Positions 8,969 through 16,942 of a stretch of 64,000 nucleotides of DNA are shown here, piece after piece; position 1 is the stretch's first letter; each line of letters starts with the position of its first letter. A program made the translations under genes and the position numbers. The stretch covers positions 1,862,001 through 1,926,000 of the forward strand of contig JAWKQO010000001.1 of NCBI GenBank assembly GCA_041390105.1. The letters run 5' to 3'. The DNA is from Gemmatimonadota bacterium (GTDB taxonomy: Bacteria; Gemmatimonadota; Gemmatimonadetes; Longimicrobiales; Gaopeijiaceae). The notes below the pieces were generated by a model, which was given only the letters and a program-made list of their open reading frames with translations, did no database searches and was not told the DNA's origin.

Positions 8969-9009
8969 GAGGCCGCGCCCCGCGGGACGTCCTGCGGGAG
9001 CGCGGCCTC
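8969..9009. terminator. Bidirectional hairpin terminator between convergent genes
   Basis: GAGGCCGCG (8969-8977) pairs perfectly with CGCGGCCTC (9001-9009), and inside it CCCGC (8979-8983) pairs with GCGGG (8994-8998). It sits 17 bp after the DUF11 lipoprotein stop and 23 bp before the stop of the opposing epimerase gene. Confidence 0.75.
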
Positions 9010-9032
9010 TGAACCGCATTGGACGCCCGCCC

Positions 9033-10193
9033 CTACGTTCTCGCCTTCCACTCCTCCAGCAGACGCCGCTCTACCGCAGCGGAGAAGCCCGGTCGCCGGT
9101 CCTCCGGCCAGTCGGGGAAGGTCTCCCAGTACCAGTCGAGAGTGGACTTCGCCGTGTCGGCCAGCGGCCGACGCGCAAAGCCGTTCGCCCAGGCCAAGGA
9201 CCCGTCGATGGCGAAGGCACCTTCGCCACCGATGTTGCCGCCAAACGATCGCGGCCCCCAGCCGTTGCGTGCCGGCCACCAGAGCGGGATGTCCGTCCAG
9301 GGCTTCTGGTCGCGCTCCAGGAGGAAGTCCGCGTCCACCCAGGTGAACGACACGTCCGCCGAGGTCACGGCCCGAATTCCATGGAGCGTCTCTGCCCAGG
9401 ACCAGACCGGTCCCACCGCGCTGAAGGCACCCGCAATGCGCTCCTCGGCGATCTGCACGTACCACGCCGCGAGATCGCGTACGTCTGTGACCTGCATGTA
9501 GTCTTCGGGCTCACCGGGAGCGAGTACCTCCCCACCCCGGTCGATACGCACGCACCAGTAGGTAAGCAGGTGGTTGTTGTCCCCCGGCCCCGCGATCCAT
9601 CCCGGCCGCACCTGCGTGGAGTTCGCACCGTAGACCTCGCGCACGATGCGCTCACAATCGGCCTTGAGCGGGCCGTAGAAGCGGCTGGGATCCTCGGGGC
9701 GGGTCGACGACGGCGGATGCAGGGGGTACGACTCGTCCATGCCGACCGTGTTGAAGTCGCGGTAGGCGTCGATCGTCGAGGTGAAGATGTAGTGGTCGAC
9801 CGAGCTGCGTAGCGCCTCCGCCGACGCCCGCACATGCGACGGATAGTACCCGCTGTTGTCGATGACGACGTCCCAGCTCCTCCCCGCGAGCGCGTCGAGT
9901 TGACCGTTGCGGTCTCCGATCAGCTTCTCGACCTCGGGAAAGAGATCGGTGTTGGTGCGCCCGCGGTTGAACAGGGTGACGTCGTGCCCACGTTCGAGCG
10001 CGCGGCGCACCATATGCGGACCGATGAAGCCCGTTCCACCGAGCACCAGGATACGGAGGGCGCGCCGTTCCTGGCCCACGGCGCTGGCGTGACCCGTTGG
10101 ACGCGTGAGGGACCGCTCCAAGCCGGCCAACCCAGCGCCCCTCAGCGCCGCAGGACTGGCCAAGGCCGCACCCAGGAATCCTCGTCGATCCAT
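9033..10193 (-). CDS. Tat-exported NAD-dependent epimerase/dehydratase family protein
   Basis: A 386-residue extended-SDR protein. The start at 10193 is preceded by GGAGGG and opens with MDRRGFLGAALAS, a twin-arginine signal (RR-x-F-L) with a short hydrophobic region. The Rossmann motif LVLGGTGFIGPHMVRRALERGH lies at ~46-68, then NRGRTNTDLFPEVE, DVVIDNSGYYPSHV and FTSTIDAYRD. The usual Tyr-x3-Lys appears displaced or absent; RFYGPLKADCERIV supplies a Y-G-P-L-K at the expected place. The layout resembles sugar-nucleotide epimerases of the isoflavone-reductase/RNA-binding-like branch. A Tat signal means the folded protein would be exported with its nucleotide cofactor bound, as happens in some periplasmic oxidoreductases. 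Its substrate is unknown. Confidence 0.85.
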   Translation of the reverse strand: MDRRGFLGAALASPAALRGAGLAGLERSLTRPTGHASAVGQERRALRILVLGGTGFIGPHMVRRALERGHDVTLFNRGRTNTDLFPEVEKLIGDRNGQLDALAGRSWDVVIDNSGYYPSHVRASAEALRSSVDHYIFTSTIDAYRDFNTVGMDESYPLHPPSSTRPEDPSRFYGPLKADCERIVREVYGANSTQVRPGWIAGPGDNNHLLTYWCVRIDRGGEVLAPGEPEDYMQVTDVRDLAAWYVQIAEERIAGAFSAVGPVWSWAETLHGIRAVTSADVSFTWVDADFLLERDQKPWTDIPLWWPARNGWGPRSFGGNIGGEGAFAIDGSLAWANGFARRPLADTAKSTLDWYWETFPDWPEDRRPGFSAAVERRLLEEWKART

Positions 10194-10414
10194 GCCCGTC
10201 CCCTCCCTCCAGTGCGCGACCCGATCCCGAGGGAACGTATCGAACGTGCGGGGCAGCGTCGAGTCAGCCTCGGGAGTCGATACGCCGTCCACCCCGCGGA
10301 TACGCGTTCGCGGTCCGGCCCCACGTCTCTGGCCTCCCATGGCGTCCCGCCCGCTCAGGCCGCACTCTACGAGCCGGCCGCACGCGACCCGCACGCTTTC
10401 GGAGACTCCACTCC

Positions 10415-13400
10415 ATGTCCACGCCCGTTCCCGCTCTGAAGACCGCAGCGCGCTCTACCTGCCTGGCCTTGCTGGCCGCACTGCCCGCCCAGGCCGCGCA
10501 TGCGCAACGCCAGGGCGGCGAGCAAGGTGAAGGTGCTCGCTGGGACGTCACGGCCGCTCACGGCGCCACGCGCGAGATCGACTTCACCACCGAGGACGGC
10601 ACGCGCATGGCGGTGGACCTGTCACCGGACGGGACCTGGATCGCCTTCGATCTCCTCGGGCACATCTACCGCATGCCCGCCCAGGGCGGCGAAGCACAGG
10701 TGCTCACGCAGGACGCGGGCGTGGCGCTGTCGGTCCAGCCCCGCATCTCGCCGGACGGTCAGAGCATCGCCTTCATCACGGACCGTGGCGGCCAGTACAA
10801 CCTCTGGGTCATGAGCGCGGACGGCAGCAATCCGCGTGCGGTCTTCAGCGATGTGAACGTCGCCACGTTCGAACCGGCCTGGACGGCCGACGGGCAATAC
10901 ATCGTGGTGCGCCGCGCCACGCGCGGTGGTCAGGGCGGGGGTGGCGGCGGTGGCAACGGCAACGGGCTCTGGATCTACCACAAAGATGGCGGCCGCGGCG
11001 TGCAGCTCGTGGGCACGCAGGATGGAGCTCCCTCCTGGCCCACCACCAGCGGGGACGGACGCTTCCTCTACTACCAGATCAATCGCAATCTCTCGGACAG
11101 CCAGCCGCTGAGCGGTGCCCAGCAGGTGAAGCGCTTCGAGTTCAAGACCGGGGAGATCGTCGACATCAGCTCCGGCGTGAGCGACGGGGCGGCGGCAGGG
11201 CGTCAGTCGAGCGGTGGGGCGGCCGCGCCCGAAGTCTCGCCGGACGGCCGCTGGCTCGCTTTCGCGCGCCACCTGCCCGACGCGCTGCTCACCTTCAAGG
11301 GGCACGAGTTCGGGCCCCGTACAGCCCTCTGGTTGCGGGATCTGCAAACCGGTGCCGAGCGGCTGCTCATGGATCCGATCGAACCGCTGATCGCATCGGG
11401 CGGGAAGACCCTGGGCGTGCTACCGCGCTACGACTGGGCCAGCGACGGCCGCTCCGTGCTGATCACGCAGGGCGGGAAGATCCGCCGAGTGGACGTGACG
11501 TCCATGGACGTGTCCACGATCTCCTTCAGCGCGCACGTGCACCGCACCATCTCCGAGATGGCACGCAAGGAGTTCCGGATCGCCGACGACGCCATTGACG
11601 TCACCTTCTTCCGCTGGCCCATCTCGACGGCGGACGGCCGCACGCTGGCGTTCCAGGCCGTGGGGCGCATCTACGCACAGCAAGGGAGCGGTCGGCCGCG
11701 CCGCCTGACGCCCGACAGCTTCGACCCGCTCGAGTATATGCCGGCCTGGAGCCCCGACGGTCGGTGGGTGGCGTTCGTGAGCTGGGACGACACCATCCGT
11801 GGCCACGTGTGGAAGGTGCCGGCCGCCGGCGGTGCGCCTCAGCGGCTGAGTCGCGACCCGGGTGACTACGCCAACCCGGTCTGGAGTCCCGACGGCCGCT
11901 CGGTGGTGGTCGCACGTGGCGAGGGCGCCACCGCGCGCCAGCGCACCATGACCGCCAACGCGTACTTCGACCTCGTGCGCTTCGCCGCCGCGCCGCCGGC
12001 CGGTGGCGATGCCGGCACCTACGTGGTCACCATTCCCGGCGAGGGCGTCGCTCGCCGGCAGCTGGTCGGTCCGTCGTTCGGCCCCGACGGGCGCGTCTTC
12101 TATCCCGAGATCCGCACGCCCCAGGGCGGCGGTCGCAGCCGTACGTCGTTGATGAGCGTGGCCACCGACGGCAGCGACAAGCAGGAGCACCTGAGCTTCC
12201 CCAACGCGGAGGAGATCGTGCCCTCCCCCGACGGGCGCTGGGTGGCGTTCCAGGAGGGGGACAACGTCTACGTGCAGCCGTTGGGTTGGGAGACGCTGGG
12301 AGGCGAGGTGCTGGAGGTGGACAAGCGCCGGGGCGCGCTGCCGGTGACGCAACTCACCCGGGACGGTGGGCTGTTCCCGCGCTGGCGAAACGAGACCACA
12401 CTCGAGTACGGCAGCGGCCCGCAGCACTATGTGCACCACATGGACACGGGCGCCACCGACACCACCACCATGGCGCTCCAGGTGCCCCGCGCGATGCCCG
12501 AGGGCCGGGTCGCGCTCACGGGGGCGCGCATCGTCACGCTCAACAACCGTGAGGTCATCGAGAACGGCACCATCGTGGTGAACGGCAGCCGCATCGCCTG
12601 CGTTGGACAGTGCAGCTTGGACGGCGTGGACCGCACCATCGACGTCCGGGGCAAGACCATCATCCCCGGCTTCGTGGACATGCACGCCCACCACTACCGG
12701 GAGTGGCGAGGCATCCGGCCGCGGCACGACTACGAGCAGGCCATCTATCTGGCCTATGGCGTCACCACCACCATGGACGTGTCCATGTGGAGCCAGAACA
12801 TGTTCCCCACCGCCGAGCTGATCGAGGCGGGGGAGATGATCGGGCCCCGGGGGTTCAGCACCGGAGACAACCAGTCGGGGGGGGATGGATCTCACACCAA
12901 CGAGATCTCCAACCTGGCCGACGCGGTGGCCGCTGTGCGGCGGCTGTCGAGCTGGGGTGCCACCCAGATCAAGCAGTACGCCCAGCCGCGGCGGGACCAG
13001 CGCCAGTGGTTCAGCGAAGCGGCCCGTCAGGTCGGCGTGAACATCACGTCCGAGGGTGGCTCGTTCGTCGAGAACCTGGGCATGATCATGGACGGCCAGA
13101 CGGCCTGGGAGCATGCCTTCAGCGAAGTGCCCATGTACTCGGACGGTGCCAAGTTCCTGGGCCAGGCGCAGGCCACCTACTCCCCGACCCTGGTGGTGGC
13201 CGGCCCCTCCTACTGGAGCATCGAGTACTTCTTCCAAGAGAGCGACGTCTGGAAGGATCCCAAGCAGCGCCACTGGTTCCCGTGGCGCATGTTGGTACCG
13301 CAGACGCGGATTCGTTGGTTGCGCCCGCCCACGGACTATTCCTATCCGCTGATCGCGCAGGCGATGGCCGACATCATTTCCGAGGGCGGCTACGGTGCGG

Positions 13401-13777
13401 TTGGGTCCCACGGCGAGCATCACGGACTGGCCACGCACTGGGAGACCTGGATGGGCGCGAGTGCCCTGGGCAACCACGGCGCGCTGGAAGTCGCCAGTCT
13501 GCACGGGGCCCGACTGTTGGGTGCCGATCAGGACCTGGGCTCGCTCGAAGTGGGCAAGCTCGCCGACCTGATGGTGCTCAATTCCAATCCGCTGGAGAAC
13601 ATCCGCGCCACCATCGACGCGCAGTATGTCATGAAGGGTGGAATGCTCTACGACGCCATGACGCTGGACCAGGTATGGCCGAATGCCGTGCCGTTCGGGC
13701 CGGCGTACTGGATCAATGACGATGTGTTCCGCTCGGATACGGTCGGGACGGACGTGTTTGATCGACGGGGGCGGTGA
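10415..13777 (+). CDS. Secreted beta-propeller (PD40)/amidohydrolase fusion, copy 1
   Basis: A 1120-residue exported hydrolase. The signal peptide (residues ~1-30, ALPAQAAHAQ) precedes a TolB-like PD40/WD40-like propeller with repeated SPDG strands (VDLSPDGTWIAFDLLG, ISPDGQSIAFITDRGG, SPDGRWVAFVSWDD), which fills residues ~50-690. From ~695 (GRVALTGARIVTLNNREVIENGTIVV) comes a metal-dependent amidohydrolase: IIPGFVDMHAHH carries the HxH pair near 757/759, followed by GVTTTMDV, NITSEGG, and near the end VGSHGEHHGLATHWE. It closes with GSLEVGKLADLMVLNSNPL. Such fusions are abundant in Gemmatimonadota and are thought to act on peptides or cyclic amides outside the cytoplasm; no substrate is established. 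Two paralogues lie at 16943-20140 and 50892-54221. Confidence 0.93.
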   Translation: MSTPVPALKTAARSTCLALLAALPAQAAHAQRQGGEQGEGARWDVTAAHGATREIDFTTEDGTRMAVDLSPDGTWIAFDLLGHIYRMPAQGGEAQVLTQDAGVALSVQPRISPDGQSIAFITDRGGQYNLWVMSADGSNPRAVFSDVNVATFEPAWTADGQYIVVRRATRGGQGGGGGGGNGNGLWIYHKDGGRGVQLVGTQDGAPSWPTTSGDGRFLYYQINRNLSDSQPLSGAQQVKRFEFKTGEIVDISSGVSDGAAAGRQSSGGAAAPEVSPDGRWLAFARHLPDALLTFKGHEFGPRTALWLRDLQTGAERLLMDPIEPLIASGGKTLGVLPRYDWASDGRSVLITQGGKIRRVDVTSMDVSTISFSAHVHRTISEMARKEFRIADDAIDVTFFRWPISTADGRTLAFQAVGRIYAQQGSGRPRRLTPDSFDPLEYMPAWSPDGRWVAFVSWDDTIRGHVWKVPAAGGAPQRLSRDPGDYANPVWSPDGRSVVVARGEGATARQRTMTANAYFDLVRFAAAPPAGGDAGTYVVTIPGEGVARRQLVGPSFGPDGRVFYPEIRTPQGGGRSRTSLMSVATDGSDKQEHLSFPNAEEIVPSPDGRWVAFQEGDNVYVQPLGWETLGGEVLEVDKRRGALPVTQLTRDGGLFPRWRNETTLEYGSGPQHYVHHMDTGATDTTTMALQVPRAMPEGRVALTGARIVTLNNREVIENGTIVVNGSRIACVGQCSLDGVDRTIDVRGKTIIPGFVDMHAHHYREWRGIRPRHDYEQAIYLAYGVTTTMDVSMWSQNMFPTAELIEAGEMIGPRGFSTGDNQSGGDGSHTNEISNLADAVAAVRRLSSWGATQIKQYAQPRRDQRQWFSEAARQVGVNITSEGGSFVENLGMIMDGQTAWEHAFSEVPMYSDGAKFLGQAQATYSPTLVVAGPSYWSIEYFFQESDVWKDPKQRHWFPWRMLVPQTRIRWLRPPTDYSYPLIAQAMADIISEGGYGAVGSHGEHHGLATHWETWMGASALGNHGALEVASLHGARLLGADQDLGSLEVGKLADLMVLNSNPLENIRATIDAQYVMKGGMLYDAMTLDQVWPNAVPFGPAYWINDDVFRSDTVGTDVFDRRGR

Positions 13778-13778
13778 G

Positions 13779-13827
13779 GAGGCGCCGCAGCGAACTGCCA
13801 CCGCCCCAGTCAGCGGCAAGCCGCCTC
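13779..13827 (+). terminator. Candidate terminator hairpin between convergent genes
   Basis: GAGGCG (13779-13784) pairs with CGCCTC (13822-13827), and inner CCGC/GCGG pairing extends the stem with a bulge. It lies directly after the amidohydrolase stop and just before the alpha-amylase stop on the other strand. Confidence 0.4.
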
Positions 13828-13831
13828 GCGG

Positions 13832-15520
13832 TCAGCGCCCCACCCGAAACAAATAGGCAGTCCTCGGCGCTAGCGAGTCCAGAGGCCGATAGCCGACGAA
13901 CCGGCCCTGCTCATCGACGTCGAGGGGAGCTCCCGAGGGGCCGCCGATCAGGCCTGACGGTTCGTATTGACCCGACGGCAGCGTGCCTGCCTCCGACGTC
14001 AGCGTCACCTCGCGCAGTGCCCGGGTCGAGAGGTTGGCGATCACCATGACCGCCTCCCCAGCGGATCTCCGCAGGAACGCAGCCACCTCGTCGGTGCCGG
14101 ACTGCAGCGGCACGAACTCCCCTGCCCCGAGCGCCGGCGTCTCCGCCCTCAAGTGGATGAGCTGCCGATAGTGGTTGAGCAGTGAGCTCCGATCGGCATC
14201 CTGGGCGCCGACGTTGGCGGTGAGCGAGTCGCCCTGCAGTGGCTGCCATGGCGCACCCGTCGTGAACCCGGCCGCTCGCCCACTCGTCCAGTGCATGGGC
14301 GTACGGATCCGTTCGTCCGGCTTGTCTCCGGTCATCCCGATCTCCTCGCCGTAAAACACGAACGGCAGACCCGGGAGCGTCAGCAAGAGGCTCGCTGCCA
14401 ATCGGGCCCGACCGAGATCGCCCGCCAGCACCGTCATCGTGCGCGACTGATCGTGGTTGCGCAGGAACGGGGCCCATGTCCGACCGGCGGAGACCTCCTC
14501 GGCCTCGAGGACCTTCCGCATCAGTTGCGACGCTCCTCCGCCGCTCACGGCGGAGAGGATCGCGTTGGCCACCTCGAACCCGAAGTACGCGTCCAGCTGA
14601 TCCGGATAGTAGGGGCGGAGCGCACTCGTAGAATCGAAGACTTCTCCAATGGTGAAGGCCTGCGGTGCCACCGACCGCACGTGCGCGCCCAGATCCCGGA
14701 GCGCTTCGTGGGTGCGGGTCACGTTGGTCGTCGTCAGGGTCCCGTCGCGTTCCTCCTCCGCCAGGTGGCGGACGGCGTCGAGCCGAAACCCGTCGACCCC
14801 GACGTCGCGCAGCCAGAAGGTGGCCACGGCTTTCATCTCGTTCCGGACCGCATCGCTGTCCCAGTTCAGATCCGGCATTCCCGACCAGAAGAACCCGTAG
14901 TAGAACTCGTCCCGCACCGGCGAACGATGCCAGTTCGAATCCCCGTACTCGTTGGCAGGACCCGGGCGATCGCGGAAGATGTACCAATCGCGGTAGGGAG
15001 ACTCCGGGTCGTTCAGCGCATCGACGAAGTAGGGGTGCTCGGACGAGGTGTGGTTGACGACCAGGTCCATCAGCACGGCGACGCCGCGCTGGTGCGCCGC
15101 CCGGACCAGCGTGCGCATCGCCTGCAGATCCCCGTACTCGGGATCGATGCCGTAGTAGTCGGCGACGTCGTACCCGTGGTAGCTGGGCGATGGGTTGATC
15201 GGCATCAGCCAGATGCAGCGGACGCCCAGGTCGGATCCCGATGCGGGCTTTCCATCGTTGAGATAGTCGAGCTTCTCGACCACGCCGGCGAGGTCGCCGA
15301 CGCCGTCGCCATCGCTGTCAAAGAAGGACCTCAGGAAGATCTCGTAGCAGGTGCCGCCCCGGCGCCAGTCGCCCGGCCGCGCGGAGTCAGTGCCTTCGGC
15401 GCCAGCGTTGGCCGCCGGGCCTCCAACGGAGGCAGCAGTGCGAACGGCTCCGCCCCCCTCACACGCGAAGAGGATCAGAACGCTCAGACCTACCGCCAGC
15501 GGCGTTCGAGTCGGCACCAC
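13832..15520 (-). CDS. Alpha-amylase family (GH13) lipoprotein
   Basis: A 562-residue alpha-glucan or oligosaccharide hydrolase anchored by lipid. The start is taken as GTG at 15520 because AGAGG lies 5 bp upstream and the following residues form a lipoprotein signal (LAVGLSVLILFAC, Cys ~20). A longer frame exists, but it would run into the divergent GGDEF gene. GH13 motifs are all present: CYEIFLRSFFDSDGDGVGDLAG, MDLVVNHTS (region I), VDGFRLDAVRH with the nucleophile Asp (~246), FTIGEVFD with the acid/base Glu (~292), and FLRNHDQSRT with the transition-state Asp (~354). It ends with a small beta domain. The DGDGVGDL loop is typical of Ca-binding oligosaccharide-type amylases. It would degrade starch-like polymers at the envelope, fitting the SusC/SusD pair elsewhere in the window. 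Confidence 0.93.
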   Translation of the reverse strand: MVPTRTPLAVGLSVLILFACEGGGAVRTAASVGGPAANAGAEGTDSARPGDWRRGGTCYEIFLRSFFDSDGDGVGDLAGVVEKLDYLNDGKPASGSDLGVRCIWLMPINPSPSYHGYDVADYYGIDPEYGDLQAMRTLVRAAHQRGVAVLMDLVVNHTSSEHPYFVDALNDPESPYRDWYIFRDRPGPANEYGDSNWHRSPVRDEFYYGFFWSGMPDLNWDSDAVRNEMKAVATFWLRDVGVDGFRLDAVRHLAEEERDGTLTTTNVTRTHEALRDLGAHVRSVAPQAFTIGEVFDSTSALRPYYPDQLDAYFGFEVANAILSAVSGGGASQLMRKVLEAEEVSAGRTWAPFLRNHDQSRTMTVLAGDLGRARLAASLLLTLPGLPFVFYGEEIGMTGDKPDERIRTPMHWTSGRAAGFTTGAPWQPLQGDSLTANVGAQDADRSSLLNHYRQLIHLRAETPALGAGEFVPLQSGTDEVAAFLRRSAGEAVMVIANLSTRALREVTLTSEAGTLPSGQYEPSGLIGGPSGAPLDVDEQGRFVGYRPLDSLAPRTAYLFRVGR

Positions 15521-15682
15521 GTCGACCTCTGGATGAGTCCAAGTGGCCAGGATGTCCGGATCGGCGGGCGCCAGCAACCCACCGGCTGGCACCTGACCCG
15601 CCCAGATCGTTGACGAGTCGAGGCTTCCGACGGGCGAGGTAGGCTCCATTCGGGGCCCAAACCGGCCGATACTGAAGGAATC

Positions 15683-16885
15683 ATGCAATACCCGACCCCA
15701 CGCGATGCCTTCGCGTCGGACGATCCCGCTCTCCGCGCCGAGGCGCTCAGGGACTTGTCCCTGCGCGCCCGCAGCGGCATTCCGCTGTACCTGGTGGTCT
15801 GGGTGATCATCGGTACGTGGGCCCACCTCCCCGCCCGGGCCCCCGCACTCTTCTATGGAAACGCTGCCGTCCTGCTGGGTCTCGGGTTCGCCCGTGGCCT
15901 CCACTACCTCCGGGTCGTATCCGCACGGCCACACGATACCGATCGCCTGATCCGGTCGCTGATCCTGCTCCTGCTCACCTCCGCTCTCCATTGGGGACTT
16001 CTGGCCGCGTGGCTGATCCACCACCGAGCCTACGGCGACCTGCACACCGTCATCGTCGTCTCGCTGCCCGCCTTCGCGATCGGTGGCGCGTCGATCCTCG
16101 GAATCTCAGCGGTCGTACGGCACGGGTATCCTGCGCTCATCTTTGCGCCATTCGTCGTGGCCACGCCGTTCGTAGGCCGGCCGGAGCACCACCTGCTCGT
16201 CGTTCTCTCGATCCTGTCGCTGGCCTACATCCACTCGGCAGCCCGTATCGCGGGGAACGACTACCTGATCGCGCTGACGAACCGACTCATCGCAGAAGAG
16301 CGGGCCGCGCGGCTCGACGAGCTGAGCGTGACGGACGCATTGACCGGCGTCGGGAACCGGAAGCACTTCGACGACCAGATCCACCGGGATTGGTCGCTGT
16401 GCGGTCGGCAGGGACTACCTCTGACGCTCATGGTCGTGGACTTGGACCACTTCAAGACCCTCAACGACACGCATGGCCACCGCTTCGGCGACCTCTGTTT
16501 GCGTGCCGTGGCGGGGGTCCTGGACGCGGGCACCCGGCGGGCGTCCGACTCGGTGGTCCGCTATGGGGGCGACGAGTTCGTGGTGCTCCTTCCCGGAACC
16601 CACGGTGAGGCGGCCGAGCGCATGGCCCAGTCCTTCGTCGACAGCATCACCGCTCTGCAGTTGCAGAGCGGTGGTCAACCCGTCGCCATTACCTGCTCGG
16701 TCGGAGTCTCCACGCAGGTCCCTGAGATCGGGAAGCATCCCGACCTCCTGCTCGAGGCAGCGGACCAGGCGCTCTACCGCGCGAAGGCCGAAGGACGCAA
16801 CCGGTGGGCCACCCGGACGGAGCAGGGCGCAGACCGCGACGCAACCGGGTCCGGCCGGGTGAAGCCGCGCGTACGAGCGATCTAG
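15683..16885 (+). CDS. Membrane-bound diguanylate cyclase (GGDEF)
   Basis: A 400-residue enzyme that makes cyclic di-GMP from two GTP. Residues ~33-190 form about six membrane helices in three hairpins (a sensory region of no recognised class). A short coiled linker leads to the GGDEF domain at ~215-380: SVTDALTGVGNRKHFD, VVDLDHFKTLNDTHGHRFGD, then the intact active site YGGDEF (295-299) and CSVGVS. An inhibitory I-site RxxD (Arg286-Asp289) lies in the right position before the active site, so product inhibition is expected. No EAL domain is present. It is divergent from the alpha-amylase gene with 162 bp between the starts; a common regulatory region is possible but no motif is evident. Confidence 0.95.
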   Translation: MQYPTPRDAFASDDPALRAEALRDLSLRARSGIPLYLVVWVIIGTWAHLPARAPALFYGNAAVLLGLGFARGLHYLRVVSARPHDTDRLIRSLILLLLTSALHWGLLAAWLIHHRAYGDLHTVIVVSLPAFAIGGASILGISAVVRHGYPALIFAPFVVATPFVGRPEHHLLVVLSILSLAYIHSAARIAGNDYLIALTNRLIAEERAARLDELSVTDALTGVGNRKHFDDQIHRDWSLCGRQGLPLTLMVVDLDHFKTLNDTHGHRFGDLCLRAVAGVLDAGTRRASDSVVRYGGDEFVVLLPGTHGEAAERMAQSFVDSITALQLQSGGQPVAITCSVGVSTQVPEIGKHPDLLLEAADQALYRAKAEGRNRWATRTEQGADRDATGSGRVKPRVRAI

Positions 16886-16942
16886 CGCCGGAACCGCGGT
16901 CGTTGCGACACGCAGGTAGATGTCCTCTGCGGCGGCTGTGGC

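Noticed and set aside
11420..13819. A ~799-codon open frame on the minus strand across the first propeller/amidohydrolase gene
   Set aside because: It has His/Arg/Gly-heavy composition typical of antisense frames in high-GC DNA, no recognisable motif, and lies fully opposite a well-supported gene.
15521..16045. N-terminal extension of the alpha-amylase frame to 16045
   Set aside because: It would overlap the divergent GGDEF gene by more than 350 bp and would bury the lipoprotein signal; GTG at 15520 with AGAGG upstream is a better start.
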